Assembly (NCBI GenBank): GCA_964587655.1
Contig: CAZPMT010000120.1
Location: forward strand, 1 to 17,814
Source: CAZPMT01 sp964587655
GTDB lineage: Bacteria > Hydrogenedentota > Hydrogenedentia > Hydrogenedentales > SLHB01
Direction: 5' to 3'
DNA: 17,814 bases
Positions within the stretch are counted from its first letter, which is position 1. Every line of letters begins with the position of its first letter. The translations under genes were made by a program, and so were the position numbers. A model generated the notes under the pieces. The model worked only from the letters and a program-made list of their open reading frames with translations. It searched no databases and was not told the DNA's origin. Below, piece by piece: positions 1 through 7,129 of this stretch.

Positions 1-469
1 CCTCACCTTCGCCCTCTCCCTCACCTTCTCCTTCACCTTCTCCCTCGCCTTCTCCCTCACCTTCGCCTTCACCCTCACCTTCTCCCTCACCTTCGCCTTC
101 ACCCTCACCTTCTCCCTCACCTTCGCCCTCTCCCTCACCTTCTCCTTCACCTTCTCCCTCGCCTTCTCCTTCACCTTCTCCCTCACCAATCGAGACAACG
201 AGCCCCACGGCGCTGTTGCGAGGAACTCTTGCGTCGGCTGTCGGATTCTGGCTTATCACGTGGTCAACGGGGACCACAGGGTCATGCGCTTCATCGACGG
301 TTCCCACAACAAGGCCTGCGGATTCAATGGTAGACTGTGCTGAGGTGCGCTCCATCCCGACCACGTTCGGCACCTTGACATTGCAGCCTGTCAATGCCCC
401 GGCGATGAAGACTACCGCTGCAAAGGAAACAACGGTATTGAACATGGACTTAAGGAGCGTCATTCTCAT
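1..469 (-). CDS. PASTA-domain lipoprotein with (Gly-Glu)n linker, partial (C-terminus off the left edge)
   Basis: The open frame starts at ATG 469 and is still open at the left edge (156 codons seen). The start is supported by an AAGGAAAGG-type ribosome site about 9 bases upstream. Residues 1-28 form a signal peptide with a hydrophobic core and an LTG-C lipobox (Cys29), so the product should be a lipoprotein on the periplasmic or outer face. Residues 33-94 match one PASTA domain: VPNVVGM opening, AGLVVG in the middle, VISQNP, and a closing GLVVSIG. From residue 95 to the edge the protein is an unbroken Gly-Glu alternation (31 copies). PASTA domains are known in penicillin-binding proteins and Ser/Thr kinases, where they bind cell-wall fragments or act as spacers. 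A lipid-anchored PASTA followed by an acidic flexible linker suggests a surface protein whose functional domain lies beyond the window. It is divergent from the EPS operon and need not belong to it. Confidence 0.82.
   Translation of the reverse strand, partial: MRMTLLKSMFNTVVSFAAVVFIAGALTGCNVKVPNVVGMERTSAQSTIESAGLVVGTVDEAHDPVVPVDHVISQNPTADARVPRNSAVGLVVSIGEGEGEGEGEGEGEGEGEGEGEGEGEGEGEGEGEGEGEGEGEGEGEGEGEGEGEGEGEGEGE
2..187. repeat. Degenerate 6-bp-periodic tandem repeat encoding (Gly-Glu)31
   Basis: On the minus strand every codon pair reads GGN GAR, giving 31 uninterrupted Gly-Glu dipeptides. Third positions vary, so the DNA is not a pure microsatellite. A 54-base block at 2-55 recurs exactly at 116-169, and a 30-base unit is repeated head to tail between them, which points to growth by block duplication or slippage in whole-codon steps. 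The reading frame is intact throughout. Similar GEGEGE linkers are, to my knowledge, common in Hydrogenedentes and Lentisphaerae surface proteins. Confidence 0.9.
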
Positions 470-939
470 GGTGATTGCCTTTCCTTCTGACCCTTACTAT
501 GGCCACTCTTCCCTTGGCGGCCAATACCCGGGAATAGTACTTTCCGCAACTACGGTCTTTCTATATCACATGAACGTCGGACCTGTCCAGCACTTCTCCG
601 CTTGTGCTTGTCCGGGTTCAGCGGGAATCGGACAATCGCCGAATCTCTCAACCGACTACAGTCGGTAGTAGCCACTCGTTATTAACCTCTGGCGTCAGCA
701 TAGACCTTATGGTAGCGCGTGAGTGCACCTCGCGACACGCCCCTCCGCTCCCGCGCTTGAGGCGCTTCCTACAGATATATGCAAATCCACGTGCATTAAG
801 TATAACGTGTAACTCCCGCTGCGGCAAGTCCCGGCTAACTCCCGTCCGCCCATCGTGCACGTCGGGTTAGACTGTCAGTATGCCCCGCGCGTGGGGGATA
901 AACCAAACCGTCCGATCCGTCCAATCCCAGCCACGCTGT

Positions 940-960
940 TGCGTTACACCACGTAACGCA
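940..960. promoter_or_regulatory. Perfect 8-bp inverted repeat upstream of the EPS promoter
   Basis: TGCGTTAC (940-947) and GTAACGCA (953-960) form a perfect inverted repeat around a 5-base spacer ACCAC. It lies about 80 bases upstream of the -35 box at 1042. There is no T-run on either side, so it does not look like an intrinsic terminator. A dimeric regulator site is the simplest reading, but this is inference from symmetry and position only. Confidence 0.35.
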
Positions 961-984
961 TTTGTGGGGAATTGTTTACCATTA

Positions 985-1019
985 TCAACAAGCGCAACAT
1001 ACCTTCGGATGTTTGTTGA
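985..1019. promoter_or_regulatory. Bulged inverted repeat between the 8-bp repeat and the promoter
   Basis: TCAACAA (985-991) plus ACAT (997-1000) pairs with ATGT (1009-1012) plus TTGTTGA (1013-1019), with a GCGCA bulge in the left arm and CCTTCGG at the tip. It ends 22 bases before the -35 box, in AT-rich DNA. It is placed like an upstream regulator site, and no U-tract follows to make it a terminator. Confidence 0.3.
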
Positions 1020-1041
1020 AAAAGAAAGGCAAACTTTACTA

Positions 1042-1070
1042 TTGACATTTTATCGTAATGTGAGTAAAAT
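1042..1070 (+). promoter_or_regulatory. Near-consensus sigma-70 promoter of the EPS operon
   Basis: TTGACA (1042-1047) is a perfect -35 box, and after 17 bases TAAAAT (1065-1070) is a 5-of-6 -10 box. The DNA upstream is A/T-rich, as in UP elements. Transcription would start near 1077, leaving a leader of about 70 bases before ATG 1148. It is the strongest promoter-like sequence I see in the window and sits ahead of the first gene of the long plus-strand run. Confidence 0.75.
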
Positions 1071-1147
1071 ACGGTCATGTTTGACAGACAAGGAAGTGAG
1101 TGTCCCGAGAGTGGTGTTAGTTCTTCAGTCGTGCAAGGGGGCGCACG

Positions 1148-1942
1148 ATGAGTGGAAAGGGAGGCCGATTGCGTAGCGCGCGTATCAAGTCGGCAGGAAC
1201 GATAAGTGGGTGCGTGGTTTTCCTTATCTTGGGGCTGCTGCTCATCGCGGGCTGCGCCACGCGGGTCCCACCGGCGGCGGATGCGAATTGGCCGCAGGCG
1301 TGTCCCGACGCCCCGCTGATCCTCCAGCCCGGTGACACCTTGCGAATCCGTTTTGCCTTCTGGCCGGAGCTTGACGAAGAGCAGATCGTCCGTCCGGACG
1401 GCAAGATTTCCTTGCCCCTCGCGGGCGTAGTCACGGCCGCCGGAATCACACCCGAGCAACTCCACGAAGAACTCCTCAAACTGTACGCGGATAAGCTCAA
1501 GAATCCCGAGATCACGGTCGTCGTGCGGTGGCTCGACAACCGCCGCATATACGTCGGCGGTGAAGTGCGGGCGCCGGGTGTGATCGCCATGCCCAGCCGC
1601 ATTACCGTGCCCCAGGCCATCATGCAGGCCGGCGGACTTATCAAGGACAGCGCCAAGCTCTCGACGGTGGTCGTTGTCCGGCAGAAGGACGGCAAACAGT
1701 ACGCCTGTTCCGTAGACGTCCGCAAGATGTTTGAATCCCCTCAAAGCGATGCGTTCATGCTTGAGCCGTTCGATATTGTGTATGTCCCGCGCACCGCGAT
1801 CGACCGCGTCGACCAATGGGTGGAACAGTACATCAATCGCGTGATTCCGAGAAACGTCTACATGAGTTTCGCGTGGAGCAGGAACTACAACAAGGCGGAC
1901 ACGGCAAACCAGCCGATCCAGACGCAGGTCACCCTGCCGTAG
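1148..1942 (+). CDS. Polysaccharide export outer-membrane lipoprotein (Wza/OPX family, short class)
   Basis: The 264-residue protein should form the periplasmic/outer-membrane export channel for the polysaccharide. A basic N-terminus and hydrophobic helix end in a lipobox IAG-C (Cys36), so it is a lipoprotein. The Poly_export domain spans about residues 57-128 and opens with LQPGDTLRIRF. A single SLBB domain follows from about 132, with YVGGEVRAPG and the AIMQAGG motif near 157-163. The tail (about 220-245) carries a helix of the WVEQYINRVIP type, seen in short OPX proteins. It is shorter than E. coli Wza (about 380 residues), which has more SLBB-like domains. The start has an AAGGGGG ribosome site. 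It is the first gene after the promoter, and the Wzz-type gene begins 5 bases after its stop, so the two are surely co-transcribed. Confidence 0.9.
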   Translation: MSGKGGRLRSARIKSAGTISGCVVFLILGLLLIAGCATRVPPAADANWPQACPDAPLILQPGDTLRIRFAFWPELDEEQIVRPDGKISLPLAGVVTAAGITPEQLHEELLKLYADKLKNPEITVVVRWLDNRRIYVGGEVRAPGVIAMPSRITVPQAIMQAGGLIKDSAKLSTVVVVRQKDGKQYACSVDVRKMFESPQSDAFMLEPFDIVYVPRTAIDRVDQWVEQYINRVIPRNVYMSFAWSRNYNKADTANQPIQTQVTLP

Positions 1943-1947
1943 AACAG

Positions 1948-3576
1948 ATGGATGACAACCCCGGCGTTTCCGGGAAGAGGCGTGGTTTACCGCGCGAGAT
2001 GAAAATGGTGATTAGCGGCGAGATGATGCAGACGTCGGTCCGTGACGTGGCCTACGTGATCTTCCGGCACAAAGGGAAGATCATCCTCTTCTTTTTGGCT
2101 GTGTTGCTGGCGGTGACCGCGTACACCTACCTGGTCAGCGAGTGGTATCGAAGCGAATCGAAACTCCTCATTCGCGTGAGCCGCGAGAGCGTGTCGGCCG
2201 ACCCGTCAGTCTCCGGTCCCATACTTCCCATCTACCAGGACCGGGAGAACGAGGTCAACTCGGAAATCGCCATCCTCACAAGCCAGCCCCTGGCCGAGCA
2301 GGTCGTCGACGCCATTGGCGCGGACATGGTTCTGCTTCGTTCGGACGAACTCAAGTCGAAAGACCGGGCTCAGGAAGACCTACGCATCGTTCGCCGACTC
2401 GCGCGCGGCGTGAAATACGCCGCCGAGAGGCTTCTTATCGGCGTCGATCTCATTCCTGAACTCACGCCTAAGGAAAAGGCCGTGAAGAAGATGATGAAAC
2501 GGCTCTCGGTGGCGGCGGAAAAGCGTACGAACATCATCGCGGTCGAGTACGACGGCGCAGGTCCTGAACTCGCCCAGCAGACGCTGGACGCCCTCGTGCG
2601 TTTCTACCTCGAGCGGCACATCACCGCCTATGCGGCGCAGGCGTCTCCCCGGTTTTTTGAGGAACAAGAGAAGCGTCTGAAGGAGGAACTGGCCGTCCGC
2701 GAAGGGGCTCTCGAAGTCTATCGCACCGAGCGCGGCATCGTGACCCTCGAGGGACAGCGTGACGACCTGATGAACCTTGCAACCGCGTTGCAGAAGGACG
2801 TGAACGACAGCGCCGGTCTCGTCGGCGCGGCCCAGGCACGCGTCGCCTCCCTCGAGAAGGCCGTGGCGGCCAGGCCCAAGACCCTCGAGTTAAGCCGCGT
2901 GAGCGGACGCAACAACCCGGCCGCCGACACGATGAAGCAAAAACTCCAGGAACTCCGCCTCCAGGAAACCGCCCTCGCCGCACGTTACCCGGACACGCAT
3001 CGTCCCCTGATCGAAATCCGCGAACAGGTCAAACAGATCGAAGACGTCCTCTCCAGGGAAGAGGACACCCGGACCGAAATCACCACCGGTCTCGATGAGA
3101 ATCACCAGGCCCTGCAACTGAGTCTGGATACCGAGCGGTCGCAATTGGACGCGCAGACGGCGCGCCTCGCCGTCCTCGAAACCGAACTCGCGAAAACCAA
3201 GGAACAGTTGACGACGCTTTCAAGCCAGGAGGCCGAGTTTGTCCGCCTTCAACGCGAAGTAGAACTCGCCGAGAAGGAATACAAAGAATACCGGGACAAC
3301 CTCCAGCGCGCGCGCATCTCGGCGGCCCTGGACCTGGACAAAGTCTCTAACGTGAGCGTAGTGCAACCCGCCTCGTTGCCCATGGCGCCAGTGAGACCAA
3401 AGAAGGTGATGAACATCTCCCTCGGCGCTCTCTTGGGCCTGTTTGGCGGCATTTTCCTCGCATTTGTGGTGGAGTACTTGGACGATTCCCTGAACACGAC
3501 CGCCAAGGCTGAAAAGCGCTTGGGCGTGCCCGTATTGGCCGCGCTTTCGGACAAGGAATTCAAGGCCTGCCGTTAG
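1948..3576 (+). CDS. Wzz/GumC-family polysaccharide chain-length determinant (no kinase domain)
   Basis: The 542-residue inner-membrane protein controls polymer length and couples polymerisation to the OPX channel. It has a Wzz topology: a cytoplasmic N-terminus, TM1 at about 44-64, a long periplasmic part rich in Glu/Lys/Leu heptads (coiled coil, roughly 260-470), the conserved SNVSVVQPA segment before the second membrane helix, and TM2 at about 488-508. The C-terminus ends soon after TM2 (TTAKAEKRLGVPVLAAL) without a P-loop, so the ATPase part is a separate protein, the next gene. The frame is open upstream to 1816, but that stretch overlaps the OPX gene. I chose ATG 1948, 5 bases after the OPX stop, because it starts before TM1 without deep overlap. 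Its ribosome site is weak, and ATGs near 2000 or 2023 are alternatives. Confidence 0.88.
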   Translation: MDDNPGVSGKRRGLPREMKMVISGEMMQTSVRDVAYVIFRHKGKIILFFLAVLLAVTAYTYLVSEWYRSESKLLIRVSRESVSADPSVSGPILPIYQDRENEVNSEIAILTSQPLAEQVVDAIGADMVLLRSDELKSKDRAQEDLRIVRRLARGVKYAAERLLIGVDLIPELTPKEKAVKKMMKRLSVAAEKRTNIIAVEYDGAGPELAQQTLDALVRFYLERHITAYAAQASPRFFEEQEKRLKEELAVREGALEVYRTERGIVTLEGQRDDLMNLATALQKDVNDSAGLVGAAQARVASLEKAVAARPKTLELSRVSGRNNPAADTMKQKLQELRLQETALAARYPDTHRPLIEIREQVKQIEDVLSREEDTRTEITTGLDENHQALQLSLDTERSQLDAQTARLAVLETELAKTKEQLTTLSSQEAEFVRLQREVELAEKEYKEYRDNLQRARISAALDLDKVSNVSVVQPASLPMAPVRPKKVMNISLGALLGLFGGIFLAFVVEYLDDSLNTTAKAEKRLGVPVLAALSDKEFKACR

Positions 3577-3579
3577 ACA

Positions 3580-3607
3580 TGGGCAAGGGGTTGTAACCCC
3601 TTGTCTG
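3580..3607 (+). other. Strong hairpin between the Wzz-type and CpsD-like genes
   Basis: CAAGGGGTT (3584-3592) and AACCCCTTG (3595-3603) are perfectly complementary across a 2-base centre, and the stem can extend outward through G-U, G-C and wobble pairs to 3580/3607. It sits 3 bases after the Wzz stop and about 28 bases before the next start. No T-run follows, so it is not a classical terminator. It could be a 3'-end stabiliser, a processing or attenuation site, or a REP-like repeat. Confidence 0.6.
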
Positions 3608-3635
3608 AGGAGAGTCACGAAGGAAACCAAGGTCG

Positions 3636-4355
3636 ATGACCAAGATTTACGAAGCGTTGGAAGAAGCCGGAAGGGAGCGGGGCGAAGATCAATTCGCCTC
3701 CATTAGGTTGCCATCGAGCCCGCCGCCGAAAGCGATCTTGGAAAAGCTCCTTGCCCTCTACAGCCGCATCGATGCCGCACTCGAAGGGCGTCGGGGAAAG
3801 GTGGTCGAGTTCGCCTCCGTACAACTGGGCGACGATTCCTCTCGGATCCTCGTCGCATTTGCGGAACTGGCCGTCTCCCGTCTTGGCAAGAAAGTCCTGC
3901 TGCTGTCACCGGGTCCATCGCGTTTTTCCAGCGGAACTAGCGCGCCTCAGGCCGCCCTCGGCTGGGAGGGCGTCCTTCGCGGAGAGCAAAGCGTCGATGA
4001 TGTGCTGGCGCCCTTCGGCGGCACGGGACTCATGGCAAGCCAGGTGGCTTCCTCCGATACCGCCCTCGCCGGAATACTTGACGCGCCGGAATCGAGAAGG
4101 ATTCTGAGCGCACTTCGAGAACGCTTCGACATCATCCTCATTGATGCGCCGCCCGTGCCGGTCTCTCCCACGGCCGAGTTGCTGGCCGCTGTGGCTGACG
4201 GTGTGGTCCTTGTCGTCGAGGCCGGCAGGACGCGCTGGCAGGTCGTCCGCCACGCCATGGACCAAATCCAGGCCCAGAAAGGCACGGTCCTTGGAATCGT
4301 GCTCAACAAGGTCCGCCATTACATTCCGGACTTCATCTATCGCAAGCTGCTGTAA
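3636..4355 (+). CDS. CpsD/BY-kinase-like P-loop ATPase homologue with degenerate Walker A (probable pseudo-kinase)
   Basis: The 239-residue cytoplasmic protein has the fold signature of the CpsD/CapB/Wzc-C tyrosine autokinases: N-terminal MTKIYEALEEA, a core strand VVEFASV, GKKVLLL (85-90), the Walker B strand IILIDAPPV (167-174), the VLVVEAGRTR segment and GIVLNKV near the end. The usual SxxPGEGKST Walker A is here SVQLGDDSSR (61-70): the catalytic Lys is Ser68 and the Thr is Arg70. The Walker A' aspartates (LLIDAD) are replaced by LLLSPG. There is no C-terminal tyrosine cluster, only two tyrosines in the last dozen residues. ATP hydrolysis and autophosphorylation therefore look lost, while the domain is otherwise full length without frameshifts. 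It presumably still docks on the Wzz-type neighbour. The family call is firm; loss of activity is inferred. Confidence 0.85.
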   Translation: MTKIYEALEEAGRERGEDQFASIRLPSSPPPKAILEKLLALYSRIDAALEGRRGKVVEFASVQLGDDSSRILVAFAELAVSRLGKKVLLLSPGPSRFSSGTSAPQAALGWEGVLRGEQSVDDVLAPFGGTGLMASQVASSDTALAGILDAPESRRILSALRERFDIILIDAPPVPVSPTAELLAAVADGVVLVVEAGRTRWQVVRHAMDQIQAQKGTVLGIVLNKVRHYIPDFIYRKLL

Positions 4356-4360
4356 AGACC

Positions 4361-5794
4361 ATGCCTTCTCCGGACACTGGCGTTTGCCGCGCCTTGTACC
4401 GTTCGCCGTCGCAGGCATTCACCATCGTGTATAATGCGGGCGAGATAAGGTTCCCAATCGAAGTGAGTGGCCAGGGAGATATTGCGAGGCTTGATCCTCG
4501 AACACGCCGTGTGCCGGTCTTTCTCGAAACGCTGTTCGCTCCCACGATCCGCAAGAGTCTTCTGGCCATTGCCGGCCAGGGCATGGTCAGCGGCGCCAAC
4601 TTCCTCACGAGCATCATCATCGGCCGCCTCGCCGGGAAAGAAGAACTCGGCCTGTACGCCATCGGGTTCAGCGTCGTCGTTTTCGCCTCCGAACTTCAGA
4701 TGTCTCTCATTTCAACGCCCTACATGGTTTACAGCCCCCGATTGAAAGGGCCTGGCCACGCCGAATACGCCGGGAGTTCCCTCATCCACCAGTTGGCGCT
4801 TACCGCGTTCATCGTCGTCGCGCTAATCGTTGCGGCCATCGTGATCGCGAGCGGAAAGGGACCAGCCGGACTCGGCCCCGTGATGGAAGCCCTTGCCGCC
4901 GCAATCGGGTTTATCATCCTTCGCGAATTCGTCCGCCGAATCTGCTTCGCGGCGCTACGGATGAAAATGGCGTTCCTTTTCGACTGCGCCGTGTCGGTGC
5001 TTCAGTTGGCGGGCCTCCTTGTTCTCTATAGGCTAGGCTGCCTTTCCGCCCGCAACGCGTATCTCGCCATCGGCGCGGCATGCGGCCTCGTCGCCCTCGC
5101 CTGGATCTGGCGTCATCGCACCGCTTTCATCCCTGATCTCTCCGCGGCCCAAGTACATTTCAAGCAGAACTGGGCCTTCGGGAAATGGGTCGTCGCCAGC
5201 AGCCTGCTCTGGTCCGTCAGCATGAATTGCTATCCATGGCTCCTCGCCTATTACCGAGGCAAAGCCGATGCCGGCGCCTTCGCCGCGTGCTTTGGGATTG
5301 CCGCCTTCGGCAACGTGCTCCTCCTCGGCGCGCAGAACTTCCTCGGCCCGGCAATTGCCGGCATATACGCCGAATCAGGGTATGCCCGAATGCGCTGGTT
5401 CGTCGTGCGCGCAAGCGCCGCCTTTCTTATTCCAATGCTGCCGTTTTGCATCTTCCTCTGGCTGTTCGGCGACAAGATCGTGGTCCTTCTGTACGGGCCC
5501 AGCTTTGCCGGCAACGGGCTCGTCGTATCGGTCCTCGCGTTATATCTCTTGGCATTGGCGCTCGCCTTTACCTTCTCTCGCGCACTGTTTGCACTCGAAC
5601 GCGCGGACGTGGATTTCATCGTCAACTCGGCCGGCCTAATGGTTCTGCTCTCGGTCGGCATTTGGCTCGTCCGCCTATACGGACCCCTGGGCGCGGCGTT
5701 GGGCTTGCTGGTGGCCAACATTGTGGCATCGAGCATCCGAGGCGTCGCCTTCTTTCATTTTATCCGCTCGGAAACACGGAGTGACATGCAATGA
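4361..5794 (+). CDS. Wzx-type oligosaccharide flippase (MOP superfamily)
   Basis: This hydrophobic protein of up to 477 residues has about 12-14 membrane segments. It opens with the Wzx/RfbX pattern after residue 60: LLAIAGQGMVSGANFLTSIIIGRLAG followed by ELGLYAIGFSV. It should flip the lipid-linked repeat unit across the inner membrane. The first 34 codons from ATG 4361 (5 bases after the previous stop) look unlike the family, and no in-frame ATG follows until the first membrane helix. A GTG at 4463 is a real alternative: a perfect TATAAT (4430-4435) and an AAGG lie just upstream of it. The 3' end overlaps the polymerase gene by ATGA, so the two are translationally coupled. The flippase call is firm; the start is uncertain. 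Confidence 0.85.
   Translation: MPSPDTGVCRALYRSPSQAFTIVYNAGEIRFPIEVSGQGDIARLDPRTRRVPVFLETLFAPTIRKSLLAIAGQGMVSGANFLTSIIIGRLAGKEELGLYAIGFSVVVFASELQMSLISTPYMVYSPRLKGPGHAEYAGSSLIHQLALTAFIVVALIVAAIVIASGKGPAGLGPVMEALAAAIGFIILREFVRRICFAALRMKMAFLFDCAVSVLQLAGLLVLYRLGCLSARNAYLAIGAACGLVALAWIWRHRTAFIPDLSAAQVHFKQNWAFGKWVVASSLLWSVSMNCYPWLLAYYRGKADAGAFAACFGIAAFGNVLLLGAQNFLGPAIAGIYAESGYARMRWFVVRASAAFLIPMLPFCIFLWLFGDKIVVLLYGPSFAGNGLVVSVLALYLLALALAFTFSRALFALERADVDFIVNSAGLMVLLSVGIWLVRLYGPLGAALGLLVANIVASSIRGVAFFHFIRSETRSDMQ
4430..4435 (+). promoter_or_regulatory. Possible internal -10 box inside the 5' part of the flippase gene
   Basis: TATAAT is a perfect -10 match. No good -35 box is spaced 16-18 bases upstream, so on sequence alone this is weak. 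If used, transcription would begin near 4442 and the first in-frame start would be GTG 4463. Confidence 0.2.
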
Positions 5795-7113
5795 GTTTCG
5801 CATCAGGCGTGCCCCGGATCGAGAAGGTCCCCTGGTTCTCACTGTTGATCATCGCGGGCGTCTTCTTCTACACCATACACGACGTGCGCTACACGCGATA
5901 CTTCGCTGAACGCGGCGCAACCGGGTACATCGTTACGGAGGAGGAAGCCGAGCAGATCATGTCCGGCTTCGAACAGGGCCAGCTCGCAAACGCAGTGGCG
6001 TACCTGGTCCTCGGCGCGCTGGGCGCTCTTTCTTTCGTCGCCGGAACGCAGAACCGCCTCCGCGTCAGGGACCTGTTTTCAGGGGCGATCATCTTCTTCG
6101 TATGCTGGTCTTTCCTGAGCGTCCTTTGGGCTGAGAACGTCCCAAGTACCGCGAAGAAACTTATCATTTTCGCCATGCTCTGCATGGCCGTCATCGGCGT
6201 CCTAAAGAGATTCTCCGAACGCGATATCGTACTGCTGACGTTTTTCGGCATGGCCGCTTACGTGGCCATCGGGGTCATCTCGGAAATAGCCTTGGGAAGC
6301 TTTCAGCCATGGGTCCCCGGATACCGCTTTTCCGGGACGTGCCACCCCAACGGACAGGCACTCGACTGTGGCCTTCTACTCTTTGCCTCAGTGACCCTAT
6401 ACCGCACGGATCGCCGCCGCATATTCATGGCCGTTGCCGTCGCGGCATTCGTTCTGCTTTTCCTTACGAAATCGCGGACCGCGGTGGCCGGTGTGCTGTT
6501 CGCGCCCATGGCGCTGTGGACCGTCGATTCAACACGCACCCGGAAAATCGCCCTTGCTTCATTGGCCGGCGCGACCGTGTGTTTCATCATCCTCATCGCG
6601 GACGTTGCGCTGCCTGCCTTGCAGAAAGGCGCGATGATGGGCCGCACCGATACCGATTTCCACGCCGCCACCCTCACGGGACGAGTCGATCTTTGGGGCG
6701 AGGTGATCAACACGTACATCGCCGCGCGTCCACTGCTCGGATATGGCTACAACAGCTTCTGGACCCTTGACCGTGTCGAGCGGGTCACCGAGGCGGTCGG
6801 CTTCATCCCTGGGAATGCCCACTCCGCGTTCCTCGAAGTTTTCCTGGGATTGGGTGCGTTTGGTTTCCTGGCGTACGTGCTCATAGGTCTCGTGGGCATC
6901 ATCCGCGCGGTGCAATACTACCGGATCTCGAAGGACCCGGTGTTTGGTTTCTTCAGCGTCCTGCTCATCCTCGCGATGTTTCACGGTCTGACCGAATCGA
7001 TGTTCCTGTTCCCGTCGTTTTCCACATTCATAAGCATGCTGATACTCGCGCGATTGGCCTTTCAGGATCCGCCGATGGCTCCCGAGTCCGATGAGGACGC
7101 CGTCGCGCCATAG
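5791..7113 (+). CDS. O-antigen polymerase/ligase-family membrane protein (Wzy/WaaL-like)
   Basis: The 440-residue polytopic inner-membrane protein joins lipid-linked repeat units, or ligates glycan to an acceptor, on the periplasmic side. Around ten hydrophobic segments are visible. Family hallmarks are FSGTCHPNGQA (180-190), LTKSRTA (225-231), the TGRVDLWGEVI start of the large loop (296-306), PLLGYGYNSFW (314-324) and GNAHSAFLEVFLGLG (341-355), the last being the usual H-containing motif of the Wzy_C family. The start overlaps the flippase stop as ATGA, which fixes it. Sequence cannot separate polymerase from ligase, but position between flippase and glycosyltransferases in a locus with Wzz and OPX genes favours a polymerase. 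Confidence 0.85.
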   Translation: MSFASGVPRIEKVPWFSLLIIAGVFFYTIHDVRYTRYFAERGATGYIVTEEEAEQIMSGFEQGQLANAVAYLVLGALGALSFVAGTQNRLRVRDLFSGAIIFFVCWSFLSVLWAENVPSTAKKLIIFAMLCMAVIGVLKRFSERDIVLLTFFGMAAYVAIGVISEIALGSFQPWVPGYRFSGTCHPNGQALDCGLLLFASVTLYRTDRRRIFMAVAVAAFVLLFLTKSRTAVAGVLFAPMALWTVDSTRTRKIALASLAGATVCFIILIADVALPALQKGAMMGRTDTDFHAATLTGRVDLWGEVINTYIAARPLLGYGYNSFWTLDRVERVTEAVGFIPGNAHSAFLEVFLGLGAFGFLAYVLIGLVGIIRAVQYYRISKDPVFGFFSVLLILAMFHGLTESMFLFPSFSTFISMLILARLAFQDPPMAPESDEDAVAP

Positions 7114-7129
7114 GATTCAGACCGGCCTT

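Larger units (their letters stand above)
470..1041. other. Non-coding divergent intergenic region
   Basis: I see no convincing gene here. The short open frames on either strand lack recognisable domains, ribosome sites and the codon bias of the neighbours. The region separates the divergent lipoprotein and EPS operons. Its right end (about 961 onward) is visibly AT-richer than the surrounding DNA and carries two inverted repeats just upstream of the EPS promoter. The stretch at about 600-930 holds no feature that I can name. Confidence 0.6.

Noticed and set aside
1..187. Tandem repeats that might suggest a CRISPR array
   Set aside because: There are no spacers of constant length, the periodicity is 6 bp, and the tract is an open Gly-Glu coding frame behind a signal peptide and PASTA domain.
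216..668. Plus-strand open frame of 150 codons
   Set aside because: It is antisense to the lipoprotein gene over half its length, has no recognisable domain or ribosome site, and the minus-strand reading is far better supported.
831..850. CGGCTAACTCCCGT string resembling part of the 16S 515-530 region
   Set aside because: The match is only a dozen or so bases with an inserted C, and nothing around it resembles rRNA.
944..1816. Long minus-strand open frame (290 codons)
   Set aside because: It is the antisense shadow of the OPX lipoprotein gene; its protein has low-complexity charged sequence and no domain.
1816..1947. Upstream extension of the Wzz-type frame
   Set aside because: It overlaps the well-defined OPX gene in another frame and its residues are unlike any Wzz N-terminus.
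7091..7129. Earlier ATG for the GT2 gene
   Set aside because: It overlaps the polymerase gene by 23 bases and adds residues absent from GT2 N-termini; ATG 7130 fits better, though proof is lacking.
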